In this document: one piece after another, positions 8,968 through 18,076 of the stretch
Layout of the letters: the number at the start of each line of letters is the position of its first letter
How positions within the stretch are numbered: the first letter of the stretch is position 1
NCBI RefSeq assembly: GCF_022048975.1
Contig: NZ_JAKMHX010000019.1
Location: 19,079 to 83,078, forward strand
Reading direction: 5' to 3'
From: Sporosarcina cyprini
GTDB lineage: Bacteria; Bacillota; Bacilli; Bacillales_A; Planococcaceae
DNA: 64,000 nucleotides
Notes under the pieces: generated by a model
Seen by the model: the letters and a program-made list of their open reading frames with translations, nothing else
Database searches by the model: none
Told to the model about the DNA's origin: nothing
Translations under genes and position numbers: made by a program

Positions 8968-9187
8968 TGAACGCCAGAATATCAGGCTGAGCGCCAGAAA
9001 ACCGGGTTGAACGCCAGAAAGCTAGGTCGAACGCCAGAATATCAGGCTGAACGCCAGAATATCGGAATGAACGCCAGAAAGCCAGGCTGAACGCCAGAAA
9101 ATCGGGCTGAACGCCAGAAAGTCGGGCTGAACGCCAGAAAGTCGGGCTGAACGCCAGAATATCGGGGTGAACGCCAGAAAAACCGTT
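8968..9187. repeat. 11-copy, 20-bp direct tandem repeat between trpE and trpD
   Basis: Starting one base after the trpE stop, the motif TGAACGCCAGAAAGTCGGGC recurs at an exact 20-bp step (8968, 8988 and so on to 9168). TGAACGCCAGAA is nearly invariant; the last 8 bases vary among forms such as TATCAGGC, AGTCGGGC and AGCTAGGT. There is no spacer of unique sequence, so it is not a CRISPR. The minus strand happens to stay open through it, but 20 is not a multiple of 3 and no gene signal supports translation. It lies inside the trp transcript. Confidence 0.95.
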
Positions 9188-9262
9188 CCGCACGGCAAAT
9201 CCAGTCAACCACGCGCCGCATAAAACGGCGAGCGGAATGAAAGAGCGGAGGAGAGATGAGTT

Positions 9263-10294
9263 ATGAAACAGTTTACGAGAAAAGTTGAGGAAGGCCGCCA
9301 TTTGCTCTATGAAGAAATGGAAGCAGTGGCCAACGAAATGTTTACAGAAGAGGTTGATCCGGACGAGATGGCAGCATTCCTTACGGCGCTTGCCAAGAAA
9401 GGGGAGACGGCGTCGGAAGTGGCGGCGCTTGCTTCGGTGATGTCTTCGCATGCCAGTCCGTTCCCAGTCCGGGAAGATCGTTATTTGGATAATTGCGGGA
9501 CGGGGGGCGACGGATCGAACAGTTTTAATATAAGCACGGCGTCCGCCTTTGTCCTCGCGGGCGCTGGCGTGAAGGTGGCGAAGCATGGAAATCGGAAAGT
9601 ATCGAGTCAGTCTGGGAGCCATGATGTACTTGATGCGCTCGGGATTCATTCGCACTTGAAGGTGTCCGATATGGGGAAGCTGTTGGAGGAAGAGGGACTC
9701 TCCTTTCTGTTTGCTCCGACAGTCCATCCGAAAATGAAACAAATCGGTGCGGTTCGGCGCCGTATTGGGAAGCCGACAATTTTCAATTTGGTCGGTCCTC
9801 TGACAAATCCGATTCGCATTAAGTCGCAATTCACCGGCATTAACCGTCCGGATTTTGTGATGGAATATGCTTCCGTTCTTCGGATGCTCGGCAGGGAGCG
9901 CGCCATTGTTGTTTCAGGTCCGGGAGGTTTGGATGAGGCTTCGCTTGCTGGACAAAATTCATTTGTCTTGCTCGATAAGGGGGATTTGATTCCTTTCAGC
10001 CTGACGCCTGAGGATGTCGGTTTATCGTATTCGCCGCCATCCGCCATACAGGGAGGCAGCCCGAAGGAAAACGCGGAAATGATCCGGTCCATTTTGAAGG
10101 GGGAGCGAGGTCCCCGTTTTGATACGGTTGTCCTGAATGCCGGGATTGGCATCTTCGCAAACGGATTCGTGCCGACCATCAAAGCAGGAATTGATGTGGC
10201 GAAAGACAGTATTCTTTCAGGCCGCGCGCAACTGAAACTGGAGGCTGTCATCGAATATAGTGAGCAAATCGAGCGGGAGGTTGTAGCCCAATGA
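9263..10294 (+). CDS. trpD: anthranilate phosphoribosyltransferase
   Basis: TrpD transfers phosphoribosyl from PRPP to anthranilate. The 343-residue protein carries the PRPP-binding GTGGDGSNSFNISTASA, the glycine-rich KHGNRKVSSQSGSHDVLDALG, and LVGPLTNP in the middle, all in family order. The start ATG follows GAGGAGAGATGAGTT. It lies 296 bp after trpE, separated by the repeat array, where many relatives carry trpG. Its stop overlaps the trpC start by 4 bp (ATGA), indicating translational coupling. Confidence 0.96.
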   Translation: MKQFTRKVEEGRHLLYEEMEAVANEMFTEEVDPDEMAAFLTALAKKGETASEVAALASVMSSHASPFPVREDRYLDNCGTGGDGSNSFNISTASAFVLAGAGVKVAKHGNRKVSSQSGSHDVLDALGIHSHLKVSDMGKLLEEEGLSFLFAPTVHPKMKQIGAVRRRIGKPTIFNLVGPLTNPIRIKSQFTGINRPDFVMEYASVLRMLGRERAIVVSGPGGLDEASLAGQNSFVLLDKGDLIPFSLTPEDVGLSYSPPSAIQGGSPKENAEMIRSILKGERGPRFDTVVLNAGIGIFANGFVPTIKAGIDVAKDSILSGRAQLKLEAVIEYSEQIEREVVAQ

Positions 10295-11082
10295 CCATCT
10301 TAGAAACGATTTTGCAGGAGAAACGGCTGGAAGTGAAGCGCATGCTGCTCGATGAACCGAAGGCTTGCGAACAAAATAGGCCAGCACGGCCCTCACTATT
10401 CCAAACCTTGAAAAATGCGGATGACTTGCAGGTCATTGCAGAAATCAAACGTGCATCCCCTTCCAAAGGGTTGATTGCGGAAGGGGCAAATCCTGTACTG
10501 CAAGCACAGCAGTATGAACAGGCTGGGGCAGCGTGCATTTCCGTCCTGACAGACGGGCCGTTTTTTAAAGGATCCTTCGACGACTTATCAGATGTTGCAA
10601 ACCATGTGGAAATCCCGATTCTTTGCAAGGATTTTATGATTCATGAAGTACAGATTGACCGGTCAAAACAGGCGGGTGCCTCTGTCATCCTTCTTATTGT
10701 GGCGGCGCTCGACGACATGACACTAAAAAGGCTGTACGACTATGCCACGGAACTCGGATTGGAGGTTCTCGTGGAGGTCCATGATCCAAGCGAGCTGCAA
10801 AGAGCGCTTTCAATTGATGCCAAGTTGATTGGCGTGAATAACCGGGACTTGCGTACGTTCCATGTGGATCTTGAAAAAACAGAAGAAGTGGCCGCTCATT
10901 TTCCTTTTGACGAGAATCGGGTGTTAATTAGCGAAAGTGGAATTGCCGGAGAAGAGGATGCGATTCGGGTGGCAAATGTGGGAGCGAGCGCAGTCCTGGT
11001 CGGAGAGACGCTTATGCGGAGTTCGTCTGTACAGGATTCGGTTCGAAGCTTGCGAGTGAAAAAGGCGGGAACGCCATTATGA
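10291..11082 (+). CDS. trpC: indole-3-glycerol phosphate synthase
   Basis: TrpC closes the indole ring of CdRP to give indole-3-glycerol phosphate. This 263-residue beta/alpha barrel shows VIAEIKRASPSKGLI with the catalytic Glu and Lys, ILCKDFMIHEVQI, LLIVAAL, LIGVNNRDLRTF and ISESGIAGEED, all in family order. Length is normal. It overlaps trpD and trpF by 4 bp on each side, so the genes are tightly coupled. Confidence 0.96.
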   Translation: MTILETILQEKRLEVKRMLLDEPKACEQNRPARPSLFQTLKNADDLQVIAEIKRASPSKGLIAEGANPVLQAQQYEQAGAACISVLTDGPFFKGSFDDLSDVANHVEIPILCKDFMIHEVQIDRSKQAGASVILLIVAALDDMTLKRLYDYATELGLEVLVEVHDPSELQRALSIDAKLIGVNNRDLRTFHVDLEKTEEVAAHFPFDENRVLISESGIAGEEDAIRVANVGASAVLVGETLMRSSSVQDSVRSLRVKKAGTPL

Positions 11083-11690
11083 CCAAGGTGAAGATTTGCG
11101 GTCTTTTGGAGCCTGAACATGTGCAGGCCGCTGTTCAAGCGGGAGCGGACGCAATCGGTTTTGTATTTGCGCCGAGCCGGAGGCGGATTTCCGTACAACA
11201 TGCAAAGCAACTGGCACAAAACGTTCCTGAAGGTGTGATGAAAATTGGTGTATTCGTCAATCCAAGCCCGGATGAAGTCAGGCAGGCCTTTCAGGAAGTG
11301 TCGCTTGATTTTATTCAATATCATGGAAATGAATCTCTGGAGTTCATTCAAAATATAGGACTTCCTTCTATTAAAGTAATATCTATGCGTAGTAAGAAAG
11401 ACAAAGAACTTATAAAGTTATGCAATACTCAATATGTCCTTGTGGATACGCCGGGCATTGAATTTAACGGTGGCACAGGGCAGGTATTTGACTGGAGTCT
11501 ACTGGAAGGTGATCTGCCTAGGAACCAAATGATCCTGGCAGGCGGTTTGACGAGCGAAAATGTACAGGAAGCCATTCGAAAGGTTCGTCCGGCAATGGTC
11601 GATGTGTCGAGCGGTGTCGAACGGAATAACCGAAAAGACGAATCATTGATCCGGGCGTTCATCCGTGCGGTCAAAGAAGAGGAGAGATGA
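11079..11690 (+). CDS. trpF: phosphoribosylanthranilate isomerase
   Basis: TrpF performs the Amadori rearrangement of PRA to CdRP. The 203-residue barrel starts [18 protein letters not shown], with the catalytic Cys in KICG. It continues with [27 protein letters not shown] and [12 protein letters not shown], ending with DVSSGVE, where the conserved Asp lies. It overlaps trpC by ATGA, and its stop lies within the trpB ribosome-site region. Confidence 0.95.
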   Translation: MTKVKICGLLEPEHVQAAVQAGADAIGFVFAPSRRRISVQHAKQLAQNVPEGVMKIGVFVNPSPDEVRQAFQEVSLDFIQYHGNESLEFIQNIGLPSIKVISMRSKKDKELIKLCNTQYVLVDTPGIEFNGGTGQVFDWSLLEGDLPRNQMILAGGLTSENVQEAIRKVRPAMVDVSSGVERNNRKDESLIRAFIRAVKEEER

Positions 11691-11692
11691 GC

Positions 11693-12898
11693 ATGGTACA
11701 GATGAGCAGTTCAGCGAAACAGAAAGGAAGATACGGGAAGTTTGGGGGACAATACGTCCCGGAAACGTTAATGTCTGCGCTACTTGAGCTGGAAGCAGCA
11801 TATGAGGAGGCCAGCCAGGATCCAGAGTTCACCGAGGAACTGGATTATTATTTGCGAGATTTTGTCGGAAGAGAAACACCCCTCTATTTCGCGGAGCGTC
11901 TAACGAAGAAGATTGGCGGAGCGAAGATTTACTTGAAGCGAGAAGATCTGAATCATACGGGTGCGCATAAAATTAACAATTCGATCGGCCAGGCGTTACT
12001 TGCGATGCGGATGGGAAAACGAAAAATCGTAGCGGAAACCGGTGCAGGACAGCATGGCGTGGCGACAGCAACAGCATGTGCGTTGTTCGGTCTCGATTGT
12101 ATCATCTTCATGGGCAAAGAAGATGTGCGACGGCAGGAACTGAATGTATTTCGAATGGAACTGCTGGGGGCAAAAGTGGTCCCGGTGGAGAAAGGTTCCG
12201 GTACGTTAAAGGATGCTGTTAATGAAGCACTGCGGTATTGGGTGGCCCATGTCGAAGACACGCATTACATTCTAGGTTCCGCACTCGGCCCCCATCCGTT
12301 CCCGCGCATTGTCCGCGACTTTCAACGGGTAATCGGAGTGGAGACGAGAAGGCAGATCCTTGAAAAAGAAGGTCGCCTCCCCGACGCGGTTGTCGCCTGT
12401 ATCGGCGGGGGAAGCAATGCGATCGGTATGTTCCATCCTTTTGTGGAGGATGAAAAGGTGGCCCTTTACGGGGTGGAGGCAGCAGGAAGCGGCATCGGAA
12501 CGGGGCTTCATGCAGCAGCAATAGCTGGCGGCAAAGAAGGTGTTTTGCATGGGGCGTATATGTATATCCTCCAAGATGAAGACGGATTTATCCAAGAGGC
12601 ACATTCGATTTCCGCCGGACTGGATTATCCTGCAGTCGGTCCAGAGCATTGCCATTTGTATGACATCGGGCGGGCGGTCTATACATCTGTGACAGACGAA
12701 GGCGCTCTCGCCGGATTGCGGCTGCTTTCTGAAACGGAAGGAATCATCCCGGCGTTGGAAAGCGCGCATGCCATCCAGTATGTTGCCGAATTGGCGAAAG
12801 GTATGGGGCCGGATGAAGTCGTCGTGGTCTGTTTATCAGGCCGCGGAGACAAAGACGTTCAAACGGTGCGAGATGCTTTAGGGGGTGGCGCAAGATGA
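11693..12898 (+). CDS. trpB: tryptophan synthase beta chain
   Basis: TrpB condenses indole with L-serine using PLP. The 401-residue protein contains [20 protein letters not shown], with PLP lysine K93, then [12 protein letters not shown], the phosphate-binding GGGSNAIG and LSGRGDKDV at the end. ATG 11693 is preferred over ATG 11687, which abuts the GAGGAGAG ribosome site and overlaps the trpF stop. It is the major TrpB1 type, as expected beside trpA; its stop overlaps the trpA start. Confidence 0.96.
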   Translation: MVQMSSSAKQKGRYGKFGGQYVPETLMSALLELEAAYEEASQDPEFTEELDYYLRDFVGRETPLYFAERLTKKIGGAKIYLKREDLNHTGAHKINNSIGQALLAMRMGKRKIVAETGAGQHGVATATACALFGLDCIIFMGKEDVRRQELNVFRMELLGAKVVPVEKGSGTLKDAVNEALRYWVAHVEDTHYILGSALGPHPFPRIVRDFQRVIGVETRRQILEKEGRLPDAVVACIGGGSNAIGMFHPFVEDEKVALYGVEAAGSGIGTGLHAAAIAGGKEGVLHGAYMYILQDEDGFIQEAHSISAGLDYPAVGPEHCHLYDIGRAVYTSVTDEGALAGLRLLSETEGIIPALESAHAIQYVAELAKGMGPDEVVVVCLSGRGDKDVQTVRDALGGGAR

Positions 12899-13689
12899 AT
12901 CAAGTCGAAAAAAGTATCCGATCTTGTGTCGAACAGGGAAGAAAAGCGTTTGTCCCGTATATAATGGCGGGAGATGGCGGCCTTGGTTCCTTGCGTGATA
13001 AGGTTTTATTCCTCCAAGAAGCAGGAGCGACCGCAATTGAAATCGGCATTCCGTTTTCCGATCCTGTTGCGGATGGGGAGACGATTCAACAAGCAGGAGA
13101 GCGGGCTCTGGCTGAAGGGGTGACGCTGCGTGCTGTGTTGCAGTCTCTTCAATCCTTTAAAGAAGAGGTTAAACCGGAAATGCCTCTGCTGATCATGAGC
13201 TATTTAAATCCGATACTGGCTTATGGGATAGATGCATTTGTGCAAAGTCTTCGGGAAAGTTGCGTCAGTGGCTTGATTATCCCGGATTTGCCTCTGGAGG
13301 AAAGCGGGCACATAAAAGAATTGCTCACCGAGAATGGAATCGCCTTGATACAGCTTGTTTCGCTGACTAGCGATCAAAAAAGGATGGCGGCGATAGCTGA
13401 GCAATCGTCAGGATTCATCTATGCTGTTACGGTAAATGGAATTACGGGAGCACGGGAAGGATTTGATGAATCACTGGCTGCTCATCTAAAAAGCCTAAAG
13501 TCGATCAGCCCTGTTCCGGTTCTGGCAGGTTTCGGTATTTCGACCCCAGCTCATGTGGAACAATTAAGCATTCATACAGATGGTGTAATTGTTGGAAGCG
13601 CCATAGTCGATGCCTTCCATAACGGCTATACAGCAAGGATCAGCGAGCTTATCGAGGCTTCGAAACTGAAAATGATGGCAGATCATTGA
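12895..13689 (+). CDS. trpA: tryptophan synthase alpha chain
   Basis: TrpA cleaves indole-3-glycerol phosphate and channels indole to TrpB. The 264-residue barrel has [32 protein letters not shown] with the catalytic Glu and Asp, [26 protein letters not shown] and the phosphate-binding LAGFGIS and VIVGSAIV. It ends the six-gene trp run. No clear intrinsic terminator follows before the gene at 13738, so read-through is possible. Confidence 0.96.
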   Translation: MNQVEKSIRSCVEQGRKAFVPYIMAGDGGLGSLRDKVLFLQEAGATAIEIGIPFSDPVADGETIQQAGERALAEGVTLRAVLQSLQSFKEEVKPEMPLLIMSYLNPILAYGIDAFVQSLRESCVSGLIIPDLPLEESGHIKELLTENGIALIQLVSLTSDQKRMAAIAEQSSGFIYAVTVNGITGAREGFDESLAAHLKSLKSISPVPVLAGFGISTPAHVEQLSIHTDGVIVGSAIVDAFHNGYTARISELIEASKLKMMADH

Positions 13690-13737
13690 AACTTTTTAGG
13701 TCCCTCTCTCGTACTTATTAGAAAGGAGAGGTGCGGA

Positions 13738-14709
13738 ATGAGGACAGAAATGATCTTGCAGGAAGTGGAGACGACGTATGAGAAAGTGAAATCGCTGGCT
13801 GGCTGGAGTGTCGATAAAAACGTAGTATTGACCATCACATCTTATTATGTGACAGCGGGTACAGAATTTGATGCTTTCACTTTCAATCGGGCGATGGATG
13901 AACTGAAGTCAAGGACGGGGTGGTTTTCCCCGTTGCGAGGAAATCTTCTTCCGATGATGGCGGCGTTTTTGTCCCATTCCAAATCGACTGAACAGGCGGC
14001 TGAGCGATTGTTTGAAAAACAAAAGGTGCTGCGAAGCCATGGTTTTAAGAATTCGATTCATTCCTACTTGGCCGCTTTGCTAATGTCTGACAATCCGGCC
14101 GATGATGAAACGGATGCGCGCCGCGCAAAGGCTTTATTCGATGCCATGAAGAAACAGCACTTCCTTTTAACTTCCGACGATGATTATGCCTACGCCATGC
14201 TGCTGGGAAGAAAAGACGAAGATCCGGTAGAGCATGCGCAATCTATGCGAGACTACTACGACGCATTCCGAAAGAAAGGCTTCCGCTCTGGCAATGAACT
14301 GCAATGGCTCTCCCAAGTGATGACCTACATGGACATCGAGTTCTCCGCTGAACGTGTCGAAAGGGCAGAGGAAATCTCTATCCTGTTAAAAGACAGAACG
14401 AAAGTGAAGCCTGTCCATTATCCGATGATTGGATTTTTGACAGTGTTCCAAATGGATGATGAAGGAGTCATGCAAATCATTAATCTTGCGAAACAGCTGG
14501 AGCAATCCAAACTGTTCAGATGGAACCGTGAAATGGCACTTTCAATTGCGATTGGATATATCATGCATCAGCTGACTGAAAGTGCTGATCAGATCAGTGT
14601 CAGTCTTGCCACTTCAGTCGAAATGATCTTACGAGCCCAGCAAGCCGTCATGGCGGCAACGGTTGGAGCGGTGGCAGCATCCTCGGCGGCCTCTTCGAGC
14701 CAAAGCTAA
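13738..14709 (+). CDS. uncharacterised protein, probably DUF4003 family
   Basis: A 323-residue, mostly helical soluble protein with no signal peptide and no catalytic motif I recognise. Sequence character (MILQEVETTYEKVKSLAGW near the start, a Trp/Leu/Met-rich middle, an Ala/Ser tail) recalls the DUF4003 family of Bacillales, from memory and not a search. Its GAAAGGAGAGGTGCGG ribosome site is strong. It lies 48 bp after trpA and may be read from the trp transcript. Function unknown. Confidence 0.6.
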   Translation: MRTEMILQEVETTYEKVKSLAGWSVDKNVVLTITSYYVTAGTEFDAFTFNRAMDELKSRTGWFSPLRGNLLPMMAAFLSHSKSTEQAAERLFEKQKVLRSHGFKNSIHSYLAALLMSDNPADDETDARRAKALFDAMKKQHFLLTSDDDYAYAMLLGRKDEDPVEHAQSMRDYYDAFRKKGFRSGNELQWLSQVMTYMDIEFSAERVERAEEISILLKDRTKVKPVHYPMIGFLTVFQMDDEGVMQIINLAKQLEQSKLFRWNREMALSIAIGYIMHQLTESADQISVSLATSVEMILRAQQAVMAATVGAVAASSAASSSQS

Positions 14710-14852
14710 CATTGCTTAAAAGTGAAGAATGATTATGTTAATAAAATAAATTTAGAATATGCTGGTAAAATACAAGGCCAGATACCAAGTAAACTCGAAA
14801 GAAATAAGCAGGAAATAATCTAGAAAATACTATATCTGATTTCTATTTTTGG

Positions 14853-14888
14853 GACTTCGTTATACAACAGTAACGAAGTCTCTTTTCT
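14853..14888 (+). terminator. intrinsic terminator
   Basis: GACTTCGTTA (14853-14862) pairs perfectly with TAACGAAGTC (14871-14880), followed by TCTTTTCT. It is the first good terminator after the trp genes and would end transcription of the 13738 gene, and possibly of the whole trp transcript. Confidence 0.85.
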
Positions 14889-15028
14889 GTGTTACTAAGA
14901 AAAAGCAAAAAAAGGCCGAAAAAAATTGTATACCCGCTTCCATTTAGAAAACGCTTACATATCAAGGTTTGTAATGTGATTGTAACATTTGAAAAGGTTC
15001 AATGTTTTGATATTCTAAAAAAATAGTA

Positions 15029-15057
15029 TTGTCAGGACAAGGATTGTGTAGTATATT
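15029..15057 (+). promoter_or_regulatory. opp operon promoter with weak CodY-like box downstream
   Basis: TTGTCA (15029-15034), a 17-bp spacer and TATATT (15052-15057) form a good sigma-A promoter. The rest of the 423-bp gap before oppD holds the terminator above and AT-rich sequence without other signals. At 15076-15090, CAAAATCTGAAAATT matches the CodY consensus AATTTTCWGAAAATT at 11 of 15 positions, which is only suggestive. Confidence 0.6.
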
Positions 15058-15132
15058 GAGTCCAATAACTTTTATCAAAATCTGAAAATTAGTTATTCAT
15101 ACATGTGTCAAAATAGTAAGGAGGAAGTTTTC

Positions 15133-16158
15133 TTGAAGAACCCGGTCTTGGAAATCAATGATCTCCGTACCTCGTTTAATATTAAAGGCAATTATTATGC
15201 GGCGGTAGACGGAGTTTCCTTAACAGTCCACGAGAATGAAGTCGTAGCCATCGTAGGGGAATCGGGTTGTGGGAAAAGTGCCCTGGCAAATTCAATTATG
15301 GGATTGCACAACTTGAAAAACACGAAACTGGAAGGCGAGATTAATTTCGGAAGTCAGAACCTTCTGGAGTTGCCTCTAGCAAAATTCAATAAAATACGAG
15401 GCAAAGATCTAGCGATGATCTTCCAAGATCCTATGACGGCGTTGAATCCGCTTGCAACAATCGGCAGGCAGATCGAAGAGCCGATGGATTATCATTTAAA
15501 ACTCTCGTCTTCTGAGAAAAAGAACCGTACTTTAGAGTTACTAAGACGAGTCGGCATTAAAAACGAACAACGCGTCTATGAGCAATATCCTCATGAATTG
15601 TCGGGTGGGATGAGACAAAGGGTCGTCATCGCTATCGCACTTTCGTGTGATCCCGTTCTATTACTTGCGGATGAGCCAACGACAGCTTTGGACGTTACCA
15701 TTCAAGCCCAAATCATGGATTTGATGAAAGAACTTCAAAACCAGATGAAGACGGGCATCATCCTCATCACGCATGACCTTGGGGTTGTGGCGGAGATGGC
15801 GGACCGTGTTGTAGTTATGTACGCAGGCGAAGTCGTGGAAATGGCAGATGTTAAAGATCTGTTCGAAAACCCATTGCATCCCTATACAAGATCTCTATTG
15901 AATTCGATTCCTTCGAATTTAGAAGCGAAAGAGAAACTGCATGTAATTGACGGAATTGTTCCATCTCTTCAAAATCTTGATCGTACCGGATGCCGGTTTG
16001 CTCCACGGATCGCTTGGATCCCTGAAGAAGCCCATGAAGAAAGACCGGAAATGCATGAAGCAGAGCCAAATCATTTTGTTCGTTGCTCATGCTACAAAAC
16101 GTTCTACTTTCCGGAGGACAGAGTAGGAGAGAAAGAATATGTCGCTACTGAAAGTTAA
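15133..16158 (+). CDS. oppD: oligopeptide ABC importer ATPase OppD
   Basis: A 341-residue ATPase of the OppD/DppD family: Walker [11 protein letters not shown]-loop IFQDPMTALNP, signature ELSGGMRQRVVIAIAL, Walker B LLLADEPTTALDV and switch HDLGV. It powers peptide import from the cytoplasmic face. TTG 15133 is the best start because AAGGAGGA lies about 8 bases upstream; the frame opens earlier at ATG 15103 without a ribosome site. In the C-terminal region the usual cysteine motif is altered: GCRFAPR continues with IAWIP where a Cys is normal, and a CSC occurs later. It overlaps oppF by 20 bp. Confidence 0.9.
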   Translation: MKNPVLEINDLRTSFNIKGNYYAAVDGVSLTVHENEVVAIVGESGCGKSALANSIMGLHNLKNTKLEGEINFGSQNLLELPLAKFNKIRGKDLAMIFQDPMTALNPLATIGRQIEEPMDYHLKLSSSEKKNRTLELLRRVGIKNEQRVYEQYPHELSGGMRQRVVIAIALSCDPVLLLADEPTTALDVTIQAQIMDLMKELQNQMKTGIILITHDLGVVAEMADRVVVMYAGEVVEMADVKDLFENPLHPYTRSLLNSIPSNLEAKEKLHVIDGIVPSLQNLDRTGCRFAPRIAWIPEEAHEERPEMHEAEPNHFVRCSCYKTFYFPEDRVGEKEYVATES

Positions 16159-17065
16159 TGATCTAAAAATCTATTATCCGATTCGAGGCGGATTTTTCCG
16201 CCGTGTTGTGGACCATGTAAGAGCAGTGGATGGAATTAGTTTTGAACTACAGCCAGGTGAGACGTACGGCTTGGTTGGGGAATCCGGTTGTGGAAAAACG
16301 ACATCCGGACGTGCCATTATCGGACTTAATAATGTCACTTCAGGTGAAATGCTATTTGAAGGAAAAGATTTGGCGAAAATGGGCCGCATGGAAAGACGGA
16401 AACATACGAAAGATATTCAAATGATCTTCCAGGACCCATATTCATCCTTAAATGGACGTAAAAACGTATTAAATATTATAGCGGAACCGCTTCGCAACTT
16501 TGAAAGACTATCGCCGAAGGAAGAATTGCTGCGTGTGCAGGAACTTGTGGCCAGAGTTGGGTTGAACCCTGAATCTATTTACAAATATCCTCACCAATTT
16601 TCAGGCGGGCAGCGTCAGCGGATAGGAATTGCTCGTGCATTGGCACTGAAGCCAAAGCTGATCATAGCGGATGAGCCGGTTTCCGCATTGGACGTTTCCG
16701 TTCAAGCGCAAGTGCTGAACTTCATGCAGGAGATCCAAGAGGATTTTGGTCTGACGTATCTTTTCATCTCGCATGACCTTGGAATTATCCAGCATATGTG
16801 CGACCGGATTGGTATCATGTACCGGGGGCGTTTTGTTGAAGAAGGAACAGCTTCTGAAATTTATAACAATCCAATGCATGTTTATACGAAGCGCTTGATA
16901 GCCGCTATTCCTGAAATGGATCCAGAAAAGCGTTTTGAAAAAATGCACTTGAGACAATCCATTAATCAGGAATACCAAAACGACTATAACAATTACTTTG
17001 ATAAAGATGGACGGATGTTCGATTTGAAGAAAATTTCAGAATCGCATTCCGTTGCCATGCAGTAA
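16139..17065 (+). CDS. oppF: oligopeptide ABC importer ATPase OppF
   Basis: A 308-residue partner ATPase: Walker A GESGCGKTT, IFQDPYSSLNGR, signature [16 protein letters not shown], Walker B LIIADEPVSALDV and HDLGI. After IAAIPEMDPEKR it ends in a short tail (to ESHSVAMQ) and lacks the cysteine-bearing oligopeptide C-terminal motif of many OppF proteins. It starts within oppD behind AGGAGAGAAAGAAT. It dimerises with OppD on the permease pair encoded next. Confidence 0.9.
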   Translation: MSLLKVNDLKIYYPIRGGFFRRVVDHVRAVDGISFELQPGETYGLVGESGCGKTTSGRAIIGLNNVTSGEMLFEGKDLAKMGRMERRKHTKDIQMIFQDPYSSLNGRKNVLNIIAEPLRNFERLSPKEELLRVQELVARVGLNPESIYKYPHQFSGGQRQRIGIARALALKPKLIIADEPVSALDVSVQAQVLNFMQEIQEDFGLTYLFISHDLGIIQHMCDRIGIMYRGRFVEEGTASEIYNNPMHVYTKRLIAAIPEMDPEKRFEKMHLRQSINQEYQNDYNNYFDKDGRMFDLKKISESHSVAMQ

Positions 17066-17079
17066 GGGGGATAATGTAA

Positions 17080-18048
17080 ATGTTACAATTTATTCTGCGT
17101 CGAACATTGATCATGATCCCACAAATCATCCTAGTCAGTATCATCGTATTCATGCTGGCGAAAGCTATGCCTGGGGATGCTCTCACGGGGGCTTTCCAAG
17201 GAAATCCGGATGTATCGCAAGAACAGATCCAGCAAATAAGGGAAAAACTAGGATTGAATGATCCTTGGTATCAGCAATACGGCCGCTGGCTAGCAAATGC
17301 AGTGCAAGGCGATTTTGGACAGTCCTACGTCCATAAACAACCAGTTACGCATTTACTGGCAGGTAAAGTGGAAAACACATTGCTGTTATCTTTTTTCACC
17401 TTGATTGTCATATATATAATCGCCATTCCGCTTGGTATTATCGCGGGACGATGGACAGATTCTTGGGCGGATAAGGTGATTGTCACTTATAACTATATTG
17501 GATTTGCCACGCCGGTATTTGTATTTGCGTTGCTTATGATCTACTTCTTCAGTTTTGTATTGGGCTGGCTCCCATATGGAAGCAGTGTAGATATTAAAAT
17601 TGAAGTTGGTACATGGGACTACTTTGTCAGCAGGGCGAGACATTTAATTTTGCCTGTCCTTTCTGGGTCACTTATCGCTACTTATGTTACGATTCAATAT
17701 TTACGAAACGATATTATTGATCAAAAATTAAAGGACTATGTTAAAACAGCTCGTGCAAAAGGGGTGCCGGAAGGAAAGGTCTATACCCGTCATATTTTGC
17801 GTAATTCACTGTTGCCGATTGCAGCATTCCTTGGACTTGAAATTACAGGGTTAATCGGTGGTTCTATCTTTATTGAATCTATTTTCAGTTATCCTGGCCT
17901 TGGATACCTTTTCATTCAATCCATTCAAACGCGTGACTTCACTGTCGTTACAGCACTTGTATTAATTTCTTCGACTGCTGTTATCGTCGGGACAATGCTA
18001 TCCGATATTATTTTGAGCATTGTCGATCCGCGTATTCGAATTGAGTAG
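17080..18048 (+). CDS. oppB: oligopeptide ABC permease OppB
   Basis: A 322-residue inner-membrane permease with about six helices. It begins MLQFILRRTLIMIPQIILVS, typical of DppB/OppB, and carries the BPD_transp_1 EAA loop (YVKTARAKGVPEGKVYTRHI) that contacts the ATPases. The ribosome site is AAGGGGG. It lies 14 bp after oppF and 28 bp before oppC. Confidence 0.92.
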   Translation: MLQFILRRTLIMIPQIILVSIIVFMLAKAMPGDALTGAFQGNPDVSQEQIQQIREKLGLNDPWYQQYGRWLANAVQGDFGQSYVHKQPVTHLLAGKVENTLLLSFFTLIVIYIIAIPLGIIAGRWTDSWADKVIVTYNYIGFATPVFVFALLMIYFFSFVLGWLPYGSSVDIKIEVGTWDYFVSRARHLILPVLSGSLIATYVTIQYLRNDIIDQKLKDYVKTARAKGVPEGKVYTRHILRNSLLPIAAFLGLEITGLIGGSIFIESIFSYPGLGYLFIQSIQTRDFTVVTALVLISSTAVIVGTMLSDIILSIVDPRIRIE

Positions 18049-18076
18049 ATGAAAAGAAAGAAAAGGAGGGATAACG

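Noticed and set aside
8968..9187. CRISPR array
   Set aside because: Units are contiguous 20-bp direct repeats with no unique spacers of 30 bp or more, and no cas gene lies in the window.
8789..9829. 346-codon minus-strand frame through the 20-bp array with repetitive Phe/Trp/Ser-rich translation
   Set aside because: It covers parts of trpE and trpD on the other strand, arises from the repeat, and has no ribosome site or protein-like composition.
9646..10251. 201-codon minus-strand frame inside trpD
   Set aside because: It is an antisense shadow of a clearly coding gene with all expected TrpD motifs.
15076..15090. Confident CodY site upstream of opp
   Set aside because: Only 11 of 15 positions match, and it lies downstream of the promoter; kept as a weak note only.
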